Assembly (NCBI RefSeq): GCF_007993065.1
Contig: NZ_VOPL01000005.1
Location: 186,001-250,000, forward strand
Source of the DNA: Paracoccus aurantiacus
GTDB taxonomy: Bacteria; Pseudomonadota; Alphaproteobacteria; Rhodobacterales; Rhodobacteraceae
DNA length: 64,000 bases
Reading direction: 5' to 3'
Every line of letters begins with the position of its first letter. Within the stretch, counting starts at the first letter, position 1. The notes beneath the pieces are model-generated. The model was not told the DNA's origin. It did not search any database and saw only the letters and a program-made list of their open reading frames with translations. Of the stretch, positions 27,604 to 39,434 are shown one piece after another. The position numbers and the translations under genes were made by a program.

Positions 27604-29856
27604 ATGGACGACCGTATCGAGATCGACGATGTCGAGCGCCTGTTGGCTGAAATGACGCTCGACGAAAAGATCGGGCAATTGAACCTGCTTGCCGCTGGCG
27701 AGGGACTTGTCACGGGTGAGCAGCAGCAGACATCTTTGGCGGCGCGGTTGGCCGCCGGTCAGGTCGGGGCGATTTTCGGCACCAAGTCACTGGCGACGGC
27801 GCGGGCATTGCAGGAACGCGCGCTTGCCGGATCGCGCCTGAAGATCCCGCTTTTCTTTGCCGAGGACGTCATTCACGGCCACCGCACCGTGTTTCCGTTG
27901 AATATCGCGCTTGCCTGCAGCTGGGATATGGGACTGATCGAGGCCACCGCCGCCCATGCCGGGGCCGAGGCAGCGTCGGAAGGGCTGCACCACGTCTTTG
28001 CGCCGATGATCGACGTCTGTCGTGACCCGCGCTGGGGTCGGGTCGCGGAAGGTCCGGGCGAAGACCCGCTGCTGGCCTCGCGGATCGCGGTGGCCGCGAC
28101 GCGCGGTTTTCAGGGCGCGGATACCGGCGCGCCGGGACGTGTCGCGGCGTGCCTGAAACATTTCGTCGCCTATGGTGCGCCGGAAAGCGGGCGCGATTAC
28201 GATAATGTCAGCCTGTCATGGGAGGACATTCTGTCGATCTACTTGCCCCCGTTCCGCGCCGGCATCGACGCGGGTGCTGCCAGCGTCATGATCGCCTTCA
28301 ATGCGCTGAACAAGGTGCCGATGCACGCGAATGAGAGCCTTATTGAAGGTTGGCTGCGCGGGCAGGCGGGTTTCGACGGGCTGGTCGTTTCCGATTACAC
28401 GGGCGTTGCCGAACTGGTCGAACACGGGCTTGGCCCGGCACCGGTTGCGGTCGCGCGCGCGCTGCATGGCGGCGTCGATATGGATATGGTGGGCGAGGAC
28501 TATCTGCGCGAGCTGCCCTTGCTTGCGCGAAACGGCCTCGACGCGCCGGACGCAGGCTTCAGCCTGACCGCTGATGACATTGCGGCCCTGATCGACCGTG
28601 CCTGCCGCCGCGTTCTGCGCTTCAAGAAGCGGCTCGGACTTCTCGACAACCCGTTCCGCGGTCTGGAGGGAGAGCCGAAAGCGCTGTCACGGCTGGCCGG
28701 GCGTGAACTGGCGCGCAAAGCTGCGGCGCGCTCGGCGGTGCTGCTGAAAAATGATGATGTGCTGCCGCTGAACGGAACTGCAAAGGTGGCGCTGGTGGGG
28801 CCGTTCGCCTCTGACCGGGCGAATATGCTGGGGACGTGGGCCGTTTCGGGCCGGGCCGAGGATGTCGTGCCGCTTGATCGCGCGATCGAAGCATTGACCG
28901 GCCTGAAACCCGCGACCTCGTGGGGCGCGAATATCGTTGATGAACCGTGGCTGGAACAGCGCCTGAACGTTCACGGCGTCACCGTGATGCGCGATCCCCG
29001 CGACATGCATGCGCAGCTTGCCGAGGCCGTGGCCGCCGCGCGCGCTGCCGATGTGATTGTCGTCGCGGTGGGCGAGGCGAAAGAACATGCGGGCGAGTCG
29101 TCCTCGGTCCTGTCGCCCGAGCTGCCGGTTTCGCAAAAGCGGCTGATTACCGCGCTTGCCGCCGTCGAAAAGCCGATGGTTCTGGTGGTATTTGCGGGGC
29201 GTCCCCTGGCCATCGGCGATATCGCCGACAAGGCCGATGCGGTGATCTACGCCTGGCATGGCGGGGTGGCTGGCCCGGAAGGCGTGGCCGATCTGCTGTT
29301 CGGCGTGGCCTCGCCCTCGGGGCGGCTGGCTGTAACCTTGCCCGCCCATCCCGGCGAGGCCCCGCAAAGCTATGCCAGAGAGCCGACCGGCCGTCCCGAC
29401 CCCGGACGCTTCGCGAAGTTCCGCACTGGATGGCTTGACCTGCCGGATGATCGGCCAAGCTTTCCGTTCGGCTTCGGCCTGGGCTATGGCGACGTCGCCT
29501 ATGGCCAGCCTGCGCTGTCATCGGATCAGGCGCTGAGCAGCGAGGAGGTCGAACTGGTTGTCACCGTCACCAATCGCGGCCCCGGTGAGGCGGTCGAAAC
29601 CGTGCAGCTTTATGCAAGCGATCCGGTCGCCCGCATTACCCGTCCCGGTCGCTGGCTGATCGATTTTCAACAGCTTACGCTTGCGTCCGGCGAAAGCCGC
29701 GAGATCAGCTTCCGTATCCGTGCCGATCAGTTCTCCTATCCCCTTGCCCCCTCGCTGGAGGCGGCAGAGTGGGTGCGCGATCCCGGCCTGATCCGCTTGC
29801 ATGTGGGTCCGAACAGCCGCGATACCCAAACAGTCGGGCTGACATGGCTCAACTGA
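27604..29856 (+). CDS. GH3 family beta-glucosidase (BglX-like)
   Basis: A 750-residue glycoside hydrolase. The N-terminal barrel has 'AEGPGEDPLLASRIAVAATRG' (about 151-171), 'KHFVAYG' and the nucleophile Asp264 in 'GLVVSDYTG'. The second domain with the acid/base residue is at about 380-600 ('GEAKEHAGESSS'), and the C-terminal Fn3-like domain runs from about 640 ('VTVTNRGPGEAVETVQLY'). No signal peptide is present, so unlike E. coli BglX it should act in the cytoplasm on imported oligosaccharides. It overlaps the next gene by 13 bp. With a GH144-type partner, beta-1,2-linked glucose chains (sophoro-oligosaccharides) are the best substrate guess. Confidence 0.9.
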   Translation: MDDRIEIDDVERLLAEMTLDEKIGQLNLLAAGEGLVTGEQQQTSLAARLAAGQVGAIFGTKSLATARALQERALAGSRLKIPLFFAEDVIHGHRTVFPLNIALACSWDMGLIEATAAHAGAEAASEGLHHVFAPMIDVCRDPRWGRVAEGPGEDPLLASRIAVAATRGFQGADTGAPGRVAACLKHFVAYGAPESGRDYDNVSLSWEDILSIYLPPFRAGIDAGAASVMIAFNALNKVPMHANESLIEGWLRGQAGFDGLVVSDYTGVAELVEHGLGPAPVAVARALHGGVDMDMVGEDYLRELPLLARNGLDAPDAGFSLTADDIAALIDRACRRVLRFKKRLGLLDNPFRGLEGEPKALSRLAGRELARKAAARSAVLLKNDDVLPLNGTAKVALVGPFASDRANMLGTWAVSGRAEDVVPLDRAIEALTGLKPATSWGANIVDEPWLEQRLNVHGVTVMRDPRDMHAQLAEAVAAARAADVIVVAVGEAKEHAGESSSVLSPELPVSQKRLITALAAVEKPMVLVVFAGRPLAIGDIADKADAVIYAWHGGVAGPEGVADLLFGVASPSGRLAVTLPAHPGEAPQSYAREPTGRPDPGRFAKFRTGWLDLPDDRPSFPFGFGLGYGDVAYGQPALSSDQALSSEEVELVVTVTNRGPGEAVETVQLYASDPVARITRPGRWLIDFQQLTLASGESREISFRIRADQFSYPLAPSLEAAEWVRDPGLIRLHVGPNSRDTQTVGLTWLN

Positions 29857-31100
29857 TCCGGGGACTTGACGACGCTGCGCTGCGTGACCGCGTCGCACAG
29901 GCGACCGCGCTGTATTTTCTGGATTGGAGTCATCCGTCCAGCGGTATGGCCCGTGAACGCAGCGGCGGTGCCTTCGGCTATGATGTCGAAGAAACGACTA
30001 CGACCGGCGGCACGGGCTTCGGGTTGCTGGCACAGATTGTCGCCGCCGAACGTGGCTGGCGGCCACGGCGCGAGATCCTCGACCGCCTCGAACGGCTGCT
30101 GGGCTTTCTGGAGCGCGCCGACCGTTTCGATGGCGTCTTTCCGCATTTCCTCAATGGCGCGACCGGCCGCGTCCAGCCTTTCGGTCCCGGCGATGACGGC
30201 GGCGATCTGGTCGAGACAGCCTTTCTGATGCTCGGGCTGCTTGGCGCGGCCGCCTTCTATTCCGAGGAAACGTCGATCGTTGCGCGGATCGAGGCACTTT
30301 ACGATGCCGTCAACTGGGCCGCCCATATCCGTGACGACGGTGCCGTGATGTGGCATCGCAATCCAGCACGGGACTGGGCCGCTGATGCGCTGCCCATTCG
30401 CGGCTGGAACGAGGCGCTGCCGGTCTTCGTCCTTGGCGCCGGATCGCGCAGTCACCCGATACCGGCAAGCTGCTATCACCAAAGCTGGGCACAGGCGCCT
30501 TCCTTCGTGAACGGGCAGGATTATGGCGGGATCGTCCTTCCGTTAGGGCCACACTGGGGTGGGCCGCTGTTCCTATCGCAATACCCGTTTCTTGGCATCG
30601 ACCCCCGAGGATTGCGCGATCGCTATGCCGATTATGGGCAGCAGACGAGACATCATGCGCTCATAAACCGGCACCATTGCCTGACGAACCCGCATGGCTG
30701 GCCCGGATACGGCCCGGATCTGTGGGGGCTGACCGCCAGCGACGACCCGACGGGCTATGTCGCGCATTCCCCGACCGAGGATACCGGCACCATCACCCCG
30801 ACAGCGGCGCTGTCCTCGCTTCCTTATGCACCGGATGAGGCGATGCGGGTGCTGCGTCACATGCATGATGATCTGGGCGAACAGGTCTGGGGCGAGGCGG
30901 GCTTTGTCGATGCGTTCAGCCCGGTGCGTGACTGGGTCGCCGAAAGCCGTCTGGCCATAGATCAGGCCCCGATTGTGGTCGGGCTGGAAAATCAACGCTC
31001 GGGGCTGATCTGGCGGCTGGTTTCGGGCAGGCCTGAGATCCGGCGCGGTCTGCGCACGCTTGGCTTTTCCGCGCCCTACCTGATGCGAAACGTCGCCTGA
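29844..31100 (+). CDS. GH144/glucoamylase-domain protein, possible beta-1,2-glucanase
   Basis: A 418-residue (alpha/alpha)6-barrel protein. Conserved blocks are 'TGGTGFGLLAQIVAAERGW' (about 54-72), 'GGDLVETAFLMLGLL' (about 122-136), 'RGWNEALPVFVLG', 'HPIPASCYHQSWAQ', 'PLFLSQYPFLGIDPRGLRDRY', 'NPHGWPGYGPDLWGLTASDD' and 'AIDQAPIVVGLENQRSG'. These match the domain usually labelled 'glucoamylase' (PF10091), whose characterised members include GH144 beta-1,2-glucanases. The usual database name is therefore misleading. No signal peptide is visible, so the enzyme seems cytoplasmic, unusual for an endoglucanase. ATG 29844 lies inside the GH3 stop region. Its 3' end overlaps the convergent GH15 gene by 25 bp. 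Confidence 0.78.
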   Translation: MAQLIRGLDDAALRDRVAQATALYFLDWSHPSSGMARERSGGAFGYDVEETTTTGGTGFGLLAQIVAAERGWRPRREILDRLERLLGFLERADRFDGVFPHFLNGATGRVQPFGPGDDGGDLVETAFLMLGLLGAAAFYSEETSIVARIEALYDAVNWAAHIRDDGAVMWHRNPARDWAADALPIRGWNEALPVFVLGAGSRSHPIPASCYHQSWAQAPSFVNGQDYGGIVLPLGPHWGGPLFLSQYPFLGIDPRGLRDRYADYGQQTRHHALINRHHCLTNPHGWPGYGPDLWGLTASDDPTGYVAHSPTEDTGTITPTAALSSLPYAPDEAMRVLRHMHDDLGEQVWGEAGFVDAFSPVRDWVAESRLAIDQAPIVVGLENQRSGLIWRLVSGRPEIRRGLRTLGFSAPYLMRNVA

Positions 31101-32371
31101 ATTGCCGCATCGCGCGCCGCGGCTGCTTCCAGAAATGCGGCGGCGGACCAAGTCAAGTTCAGGCATGATGTCGGCGCGCCCGTTCTGCGGTCGAATTGTT
31201 CGGGCAGGGGGGTGTCCGGGTCTGGCGCGTAGTGCTGAACGATGCTCATCCAGCCGTCGGCCTTTGCGAACGCGCTGGCATCGCCGGTCAGCGCGGCGAT
31301 CCGGTAATGCAGTGCAGCGAAGCCGAGTGTCGTCGGATACCACGGGTTGCCGTCGAAATAGACATCGCTTTCCCATCGTCCGATGGCCGGGACGCTGCGA
31401 TCCCGGTTGATCGGGTAAATCCCGGCGAAGATCCGTTCCAGCCCGGCTGCGGTCGCGGCTGTGCGCGGGGCTGTCATTGCGAATGGGCCAGTGTCGCGAT
31501 GCGCGTGCAGAATAGCCAGGCAGGTCGCGGCGTCCAGCGTGCCAGCGTCGGCCTCGATACTTTCGCGCCAGCCGCCGGTTTCGGGATCGGCCGCCATTTC
31601 AAGAAGTGCGGCCAGCTCGCGCGCTTTCGCCGCCAGACGGTCGCAGCCCTTGCCGCGCCGGCTGCCGCGTTCAAGCGCGTCCCATTGCACGATCACCGTG
31701 AAGCTGCATCGTCGCGGGGGCCATTCCTCCCACGGACCGATGCAGGGGCGACCCGCGACCTGCAACAGATGTGCGAGATCGCGCGCGATCATCGCTTCGG
31801 CCTGCGCCGAACCTGCCTCCGGCACCGCGTCGATCAGCGACATCAGCGCAGAGGCACGCAGCGCCGGGCCGTCATCTTGCGGACGCCCCCATTGCTCCAG
31901 ATCGGGGGAGCCGTCCGCCGACAGGCGCGGCTCCTCCAGCCAGCGAGGCCCGTGCAGCGCAGCAAGTTCTGCGTCCGGACGCAGAAATTTCGCATGGCTG
32001 GGTGAAGCGGTCGATTTCAGCGGGTTTGCCGCAGGGCCGTGCCGCTCGGGGTCAGTCGTTACCAGCGAGAAGTCAATGAAATCGCTGACGAAGCCGCGCC
32101 AGAAATCCGCCGAGGCAGGATCGGCGGCGACAGCCAGCGGCACCGCGCGCAGGACAATCGCGGAATCGCGGACCCAGTGGTGGAAATAATCCGGCTCGGG
32201 CTGCCAGCTCGCGATCCGGGTCGAGGCGAGGACAGAGCCGGGCGCGGGGCGCACGACCCAGCCGAAGCCGTCGCGATTGCGAACAAGATGCGTTGCCGAA
32301 CATGCGGCCTTCATCGCGCCTGCTGCGGAACGGCAGCGCGCAGCGATCCAGTCGGCATCCGGCACAGGCAT
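31076..32371 (-). CDS. GH15 family glucoamylase-like glycoside hydrolase
   Basis: A 431-residue protein of the GH15 alpha-glucosidase class. Family blocks are 'YFHHWVRDSAIV' (about 62-73), 'RPQDDGPALRASALM' (about 163-177), 'GPWEEW' (about 215-220, probable general acid Glu), 'IGRWESDVYFDGNPWYPTT' and 'LPEQFDRRTGAP' with 'LTWSAAAFLEA' (about 385-410, general base Glu). It would release glucose from alpha-glucan ends. No signal peptide is seen. It starts 3 bases after the alpha/beta hydrolase stop and may be read from the thi operon transcript. Substrate not provable here. Confidence 0.85.
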   Translation of the reverse strand: MPVPDADWIAARCRSAAGAMKAACSATHLVRNRDGFGWVVRPAPGSVLASTRIASWQPEPDYFHHWVRDSAIVLRAVPLAVAADPASADFWRGFVSDFIDFSLVTTDPERHGPAANPLKSTASPSHAKFLRPDAELAALHGPRWLEEPRLSADGSPDLEQWGRPQDDGPALRASALMSLIDAVPEAGSAQAEAMIARDLAHLLQVAGRPCIGPWEEWPPRRCSFTVIVQWDALERGSRRGKGCDRLAAKARELAALLEMAADPETGGWRESIEADAGTLDAATCLAILHAHRDTGPFAMTAPRTAATAAGLERIFAGIYPINRDRSVPAIGRWESDVYFDGNPWYPTTLGFAALHYRIAALTGDASAFAKADGWMSIVQHYAPDPDTPLPEQFDRRTGAPTSCLNLTWSAAAFLEAAAARDAAIQATFRIR

Positions 32372-32374
32372 CGC

Positions 32375-33121
32375 TCAGGCACCGAGCGCGGATAGCGCGG
32401 CGGCCAGCATCGCGGCGCAGCGGGGGCCTGCGGGGCAATGGTGTTCGTCCGGGATGGCCGCGAAGAAACGCCCGTCGGGCGCTGCGTTGAAATAGGCGCG
32501 GGCATCCTTCAACGGTACCAGCCCGTCAGACGCCCCGGTGACGACGCCAAGCGGTGCCGTGATCCGGCCAAGCGCATCGCTTGCATCGGCACTGGTCATT
32601 TCGGCATGAAACAGCGGGGCCTCGGCGATCACCGCCTTGATTGCCGCGGGACCCATCGCTTCGCGCGCGCGCAGAAGAACCATGCCGGACATCGGCGGCG
32701 AGACGGCAAGGACATGATCTGCACGCGTTGATCCTGCGGCCAGATGAGCGATCGCATAGGCACCGATGCTGTGGCCGGCAAGCGCCAGCCGCTCATCGGA
32801 AAACTCATCACAAAGCCAGTCCCAGACTGCACCTGCCGCTTTGGTATGCGTTGAAAAGCGGACCTGATCGGCTGGCCCGGAATCCGGCAGAGCGATTGAA
32901 TTCGGCAGTTCCGGCGCAACAACCCGCCACCCCCGTGACAGGTAGGCGTCAGCGATTTCGGCAATCTGGGCTTGTCCGGGCGCGCCGTTTCGGCCGTGCA
33001 CCAGCAGCACCGTGCCGGCGGGGCTATCGGCGCCAGCGATCACCACCGGGATCGTCCCGAAGCCTGTTCTGACCAGACGGCGCGACGCGCTTTCGGTCCA
33101 GTTTTCGGCTGTCTCTGTCAT
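32375..33121 (-). CDS. Alpha/beta-hydrolase fold protein
   Basis: A 248-residue serine hydrolase. The nucleophile elbow is 'GHSIGA' (about 116-121), the oxyanion region is 'VLLVHGRNGAPG' near residue 40, and 'EHHCPAG' near residue 226 gives a candidate catalytic His. The substrate is unknown; the dienelactone-hydrolase-like layout fits a small ester. It lies between thiD (51-bp gap) and the GH15 gene (3-bp gap), all on the same strand. A role in thiamine metabolism or in glucan deacylation can be imagined, but nothing in the sequence decides. Confidence 0.7.
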   Translation of the reverse strand: MTETAENWTESASRRLVRTGFGTIPVVIAGADSPAGTVLLVHGRNGAPGQAQIAEIADAYLSRGWRVVAPELPNSIALPDSGPADQVRFSTHTKAAGAVWDWLCDEFSDERLALAGHSIGAYAIAHLAAGSTRADHVLAVSPPMSGMVLLRAREAMGPAAIKAVIAEAPLFHAEMTSADASDALGRITAPLGVVTGASDGLVPLKDARAYFNAAPDGRFFAAIPDEHHCPAGPRCAAMLAAALSALGA

Positions 33122-33172
33122 GCCTGTGCCTTCTCAGTCCGCGATGTCGCCGGAACCATGATTGCGGGCGTA

Positions 33173-33907
33173 TCATGCCGGACGCAAGGGCTCGCCACCG
33201 ATCCAGCGCGTGACATGCTCTTTCGCGGCGTGGCAGGCTGCGCCGAGATCCATGCCCCTCGCGAGGTGACAGGCAATTGCGGTCGAAAGCGCGCAGCCCG
33301 TGCCGCGTCGGCCGCGGGCAATGCGTGTGCAGGAAAGCCGGATGTGGCTGCCCTGCTGAAACAGGTGGTCGGTGATGACATTCCCCGCGCCATGCCCGCC
33401 TTTGACAAGAACCGCCCCAACACCGCGATCAAGGATCTGATGCGCCTGCGCGGCAATGTCCGCATCGTCTTCTACGGGAAGGCTGTGTGTCAGCGCTGCT
33501 GCCTCGGGCAGGTTGGGCGTCAGCAGCCGCGCCAGCCTCAGCAGTCGCCAATCAGGCGCGCCGCCGGTCAGCCTGCCGCCGGAAGACGCATCCAGAACCG
33601 GGTCGATCACGATGGGCAGGGCGCAGTCTTGCAGTTCGGTGAATATGGCCTCGGCAATCGCGGGGGTCGCGGTCATGCCGATCTTGACCGCCCTTGGGGT
33701 GTCGTCTGACAGGGCGGCCCGGATCTGCGCCGCGACAAGCCCTGCCGGCATGGGCTGAATGGCCGATAAAGCCTTGTCGGTCTGCACCGTCACGGCGGTC
33801 ACGACCGGTCTGACGCTGCAATGCAGGGCGGTCGATATTGCCGTGTCGCGGCTGAGCCCCGCGCCCCCGCTGCTATCGGTGCCGGCGATGACAAGGATCG
33901 TGGTCAT
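33173..33907 (-). CDS. thiD: Hydroxymethylpyrimidine/phosphomethylpyrimidine kinase ThiD
   Basis: A 244-residue ribokinase-fold enzyme that phosphorylates HMP and then HMP-P to HMP-PP, the pyrimidine half of thiamine. 'VIAGTDSSGGAGLSRD' opens the protein (family G-x-D-x-S-G-G-A-G), 'KIGMTATPAI' follows, 'PIVIDPVLDASSGG' is the substrate region, and 'GRRGTGCALSTAIA' is the anion-hole motif, here with Cys after GTG as in most ThiD. ATG 33907 overlaps the thiF stop (ATGA). The longer frame to 34345 is inside thiF and is not coding. Confidence 0.93.
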   Translation of the reverse strand: MTTILVIAGTDSSGGAGLSRDTAISTALHCSVRPVVTAVTVQTDKALSAIQPMPAGLVAAQIRAALSDDTPRAVKIGMTATPAIAEAIFTELQDCALPIVIDPVLDASSGGRLTGGAPDWRLLRLARLLTPNLPEAAALTHSLPVEDDADIAAQAHQILDRGVGAVLVKGGHGAGNVITDHLFQQGSHIRLSCTRIARGRRGTGCALSTAIACHLARGMDLGAACHAAKEHVTRWIGGEPLRPA

Positions 33908-34872
33908 GCGTCTGCGCGGGCCGCGATCAGGGCGAGGTCGCGAAAACCTCGGTTCTGCAAGACCTGCGCCGCACGCCACGCGCGCAGCCCTGTCGCGCAG
34001 CAAAGCACCGTGCGCCCGGCGGTACCTGCGGGCAGGCGGGCGACAGCATCGGGCGAAATACGGACAGCGTCGCGGGTAATCGCCTTTGGCGCTTCGGCGC
34101 GGCCACGCAATTCGATGACGCGGTCGCCATCGCGCAGCATCGAGCTTGCGATGAAGGGGAGAGGGCATGCTGGTTCTGGCTGGCCCATGAAACCGAAGCC
34201 GCCGAAGCTGAATGTCCCGAAATCGAGCGTCAGCATCCTGCCAAGTGGCCCCGGTGATGCGTCGATGACGGTGCGCAGCGCCAGTTGTGCCTGCACTGCG
34301 CCGATCGCGCCGACCGCAGGGCCAAGCACGCCGGCAGTCGCGCAACTCTCGGAGGTTTCGGGCGGGTCGGGAAAGACCGCGCGCAGCGATGGGGCAGGCC
34401 CGCAGAAGCCGCCGACATAGCCAGACTGGCCCAGCACGCTTGCCGAAATCAGCGGGATACGCGCGGCAAGGCAGGCATCCGACAGCGTATAGGACACCGC
34501 AAAGCTGTCCGCCGCGTCGATGACGACATCTGCGGTGGCAACAAGAGCCGGGGCATTTGCGGGTGTCAGCGCGGCGATCCGGGCGTCGATCCGGATGCCG
34601 GGATTGGAAGCCAGAATCCGGTCGCGCGCCGCGACAGCCTTGCTGCGTCCCAGATCGGCCATCGTGAACAGGGGTTGGCGGTGCAGGTTCGATTCCTCGA
34701 CATGGTCAGGATCGAGCAGCGTGATGTGGCCGATACCCGCCCCTGCGAGATATTGCAGCACCGGACAGCCAAGCCCCCCGGCCCCGATCACGACGACATG
34801 GGCTTGACCGATCCGTTCCTGCCCCTCGGCCCCGATAAAGGGAAGGATCATTTGGCGATCATAGCGGCTCAT
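33904..34872 (-). CDS. thiF: ThiF/MoeB-like adenylyltransferase with C-terminal rhodanese-like segment
   Basis: A 322-residue E1-like enzyme. It adenylates the C-terminal Gly of ThiS so that sulfur can be added. The nucleotide loop is 'GAGGLG' (residues 30-35), followed by 'HITLLDPDHVEESNLHRQ' (about 52-69), the catalytic Arg region, and 'DAADSF'. The conserved Cys is in 'ESCATAGVLGP'. Residues from about 255 form a shortened rhodanese-like module ending in Cys292-A-T-G-L-R, the C-x-x-G-x-R active-site loop, so this protein may also carry the sulfur, as in ThiI-rhodanese or MOCS3. The Zn-binding CxxC pairs of MoeB are not evident. ATG 34872 overlaps thiE by 4 bp; longer frames lie inside thiE. 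Confidence 0.88.
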   Translation of the reverse strand: MSRYDRQMILPFIGAEGQERIGQAHVVVIGAGGLGCPVLQYLAGAGIGHITLLDPDHVEESNLHRQPLFTMADLGRSKAVAARDRILASNPGIRIDARIAALTPANAPALVATADVVIDAADSFAVSYTLSDACLAARIPLISASVLGQSGYVGGFCGPAPSLRAVFPDPPETSESCATAGVLGPAVGAIGAVQAQLALRTVIDASPGPLGRMLTLDFGTFSFGGFGFMGQPEPACPLPFIASSMLRDGDRVIELRGRAEAPKAITRDAVRISPDAVARLPAGTAGRTVLCCATGLRAWRAAQVLQNRGFRDLALIAARADA

Positions 34873-35465
34873 TTCGCACAACATTCCAGCCACTCTGCGA
34901 TGCGCCCTGCCGGATCGCGCGCCTGCTGAATATCGGTCACGACTGCGATACTGTCTGCACCAGCGGCGAAAGCGGCGGGCGCACGATCGGGGGTCATGCC
35001 GCCAATCGCGACAAGCGGCGTTCTGCCAGCAAGGCGCTTCCATTCGCTGAGGCGCTGAAGCCCTTGCGGCTCCCATTTCATCTTCTTCAGCTTCGTCGGA
35101 TAAACCGGCCCGAGCGCGACATAAGCAGGTTCCAGCGCGAGCGCGCGGTCAAGCTCTGCCCGGTCATGCGTGGAGAGCCCGAAACGAACGCCCGCGCGGC
35201 GCAGCGCGGCGAAATCGGCGCGATCCATATCCTCCTGCCCAAGATGGACATGCGCGCACCCGAGATCCAGCGCCGCCTGCCAGTGATCGTTGACGACAAG
35301 CTGCGCGCCTTCGACCGCACAGATATTGCGCGCGCGGGCGATCTGGCGGCGAATTTCGGCGTCCGGCTGATCCTTCAGGCGCAGCTGAACCAGTTTGACG
35401 CCCTGCGGAACAAGGCGTTCCAGCGGGCCGACATGGCCGACGATCAGATAAAAACGCTGCATCAT
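34869..35465 (-). CDS. thiE: Thiamine phosphate synthase ThiE
   Basis: A 198-residue TIM-barrel enzyme that joins HMP-PP with thiazole phosphate. Visible motifs: '[10 protein letters not shown]' (about 23-32, diphosphate-binding Q-x-R-x-K), '[24 protein letters not shown]' in two parts (about 56-79), '[10 protein letters not shown]', '[13 protein letters not shown]' and 'PLVAIGGM'. The length is slightly short for ThiE but complete. It overlaps thiG and thiF by 4 bp each. Of two adjacent ATGs the first (35465) overlaps the thiG stop. Confidence 0.92.
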   Translation of the reverse strand: MMQRFYLIVGHVGPLERLVPQGVKLVQLRLKDQPDAEIRRQIARARNICAVEGAQLVVNDHWQAALDLGCAHVHLGQEDMDRADFAALRRAGVRFGLSTHDRAELDRALALEPAYVALGPVYPTKLKKMKWEPQGLQRLSEWKRLAGRTPLVAIGGMTPDRAPAAFAAGADSIAVVTDIQQARDPAGRIAEWLECCAK

Positions 35466-36226
35466 CCGAAATCCGCCAGTCCCAGCACGGGTGTCGATGG
35501 CACCGCCGTTTCACGCCTGTTCATCGGGTCGGCGCAAAAGCCGATGTGCCCGGCCTCGACCGCCATGGCCATGGCGCGCGCCATCAGCGCAGGATCACCG
35601 GCTTTCGCGACAGCGGTGTTTGTCAGAACCGCATCCATCCCGATTTCCATCGCTTCCGCCGCATCCGACGGGCGACCGATCCCGGCATCGACGATCAGCG
35701 GCACATCAGCGAAATGCGACCGCATCGAACGCAGCGCGTCGGCATTGCGCAGCCCCTGGGCAGAGCCGATGGGCGCGCCCCAGGGCATCAGCACGCGACA
35801 CCCGGCATCGATCAGCTTTTCGCCAACGACAAGATCGTCGGTCGTATAGGGGAATACGCTGAAACCGTCGGCGGAAAGGACGCGCGCCGCCTCGATCAGG
35901 CCGAATATGTCGGGTTGCAGGTTGTCGGCATGGCCGATCACCTCCAGCTTGATCCAGCTTGTGCTGAAAAGTTCGCGGGCCATATGGGCGGTGGTGATTG
36001 CGTCGCGCGCGGTGTGACAACCCGCGGTATTCGGCAGCACGCGCACTCCTGTCTGGCGAATGCAGTCGCGAAATCCGTCTGCACCGTCGGCACCTTCGCG
36101 CCGCAGCGAGACGGTCACGATCTCTGCGCCGCTGTCACGGATCGCGCGCTGCAGAATGCTCGGTGATGGATACTGTGCCGTCCCGAGAAGAAGCCTTGAC
36201 GAAATTTCCTCATCATACAGGCGCAT
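35462..36226 (-). CDS. thiG: Thiazole synthase ThiG
   Basis: A 254-residue TIM-barrel enzyme that builds thiazole phosphate from deoxyxylulose phosphate, dehydroglycine and ThiS thiocarboxylate. The Schiff-base Lys93 is in 'WIKLEVIG'; 'LPNTAGC' (about 64-70), '[15 protein letters not shown]' and 'VIVDAGIG'-like '[13 protein letters not shown]' are family signatures. ATG 36226 starts one base after the thiS stop; a GTG at 36235 would overlap thiS and is the alternative. Since the same operon encodes thiO, dehydroglycine comes from glycine oxidation rather than from tyrosine by ThiH. Confidence 0.94.
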   Translation of the reverse strand: MRLYDEEISSRLLLGTAQYPSPSILQRAIRDSGAEIVTVSLRREGADGADGFRDCIRQTGVRVLPNTAGCHTARDAITTAHMARELFSTSWIKLEVIGHADNLQPDIFGLIEAARVLSADGFSVFPYTTDDLVVGEKLIDAGCRVLMPWGAPIGSAQGLRNADALRSMRSHFADVPLIVDAGIGRPSDAAEAMEIGMDAVLTNTAVAKAGDPALMARAMAMAVEAGHIGFCADPMNRRETAVPSTPVLGLADFG

Positions 36227-36393
36227 GTCAGCCACCCTGCCTTGGAGCCAGAACTTCGATCCGGTCGCCGTCGCGGATGGGGGTTGTCGCGCGGGTATCG
36301 CGGGATACGAAGCTGCCGTTCAGCGCGGTCGCGACAGTGCGGCCTGAATAGCCAAGCTGCGCGAGCGCGTCGCACAGGTTCGCCGCGGGAATG

Positions 36394-39385
<2,992 letters not shown>

Positions 39386-39389
39386 GGCA

Positions 39390-39418
39390 ACTATAGGGGG
39401 AAGCTGCCCTATGGGCAA
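39390..39418 (-). promoter_or_regulatory. Sigma-70 type promoter of the thiC operon
   Basis: Minus strand: TTGCCC (39413-39418), 17-base spacer, TATAGT (39390-39395). Transcription would start around 39383, right at the 5' edge of the TPP riboswitch. The fit of spacing and position is good; the promoter sits in the 49-bp gap after surf1. Confidence 0.75.
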
Positions 39419-39434
39419 GCAAAGGATCGCGCTC

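Noticed and set aside
34686..34696. GGTTCGATTCC, like the T-loop of a tRNA.
   Set aside because: The flanking bases do not pair as a T-stem, no acceptor or anticodon arms can be built, and it lies inside thiF.
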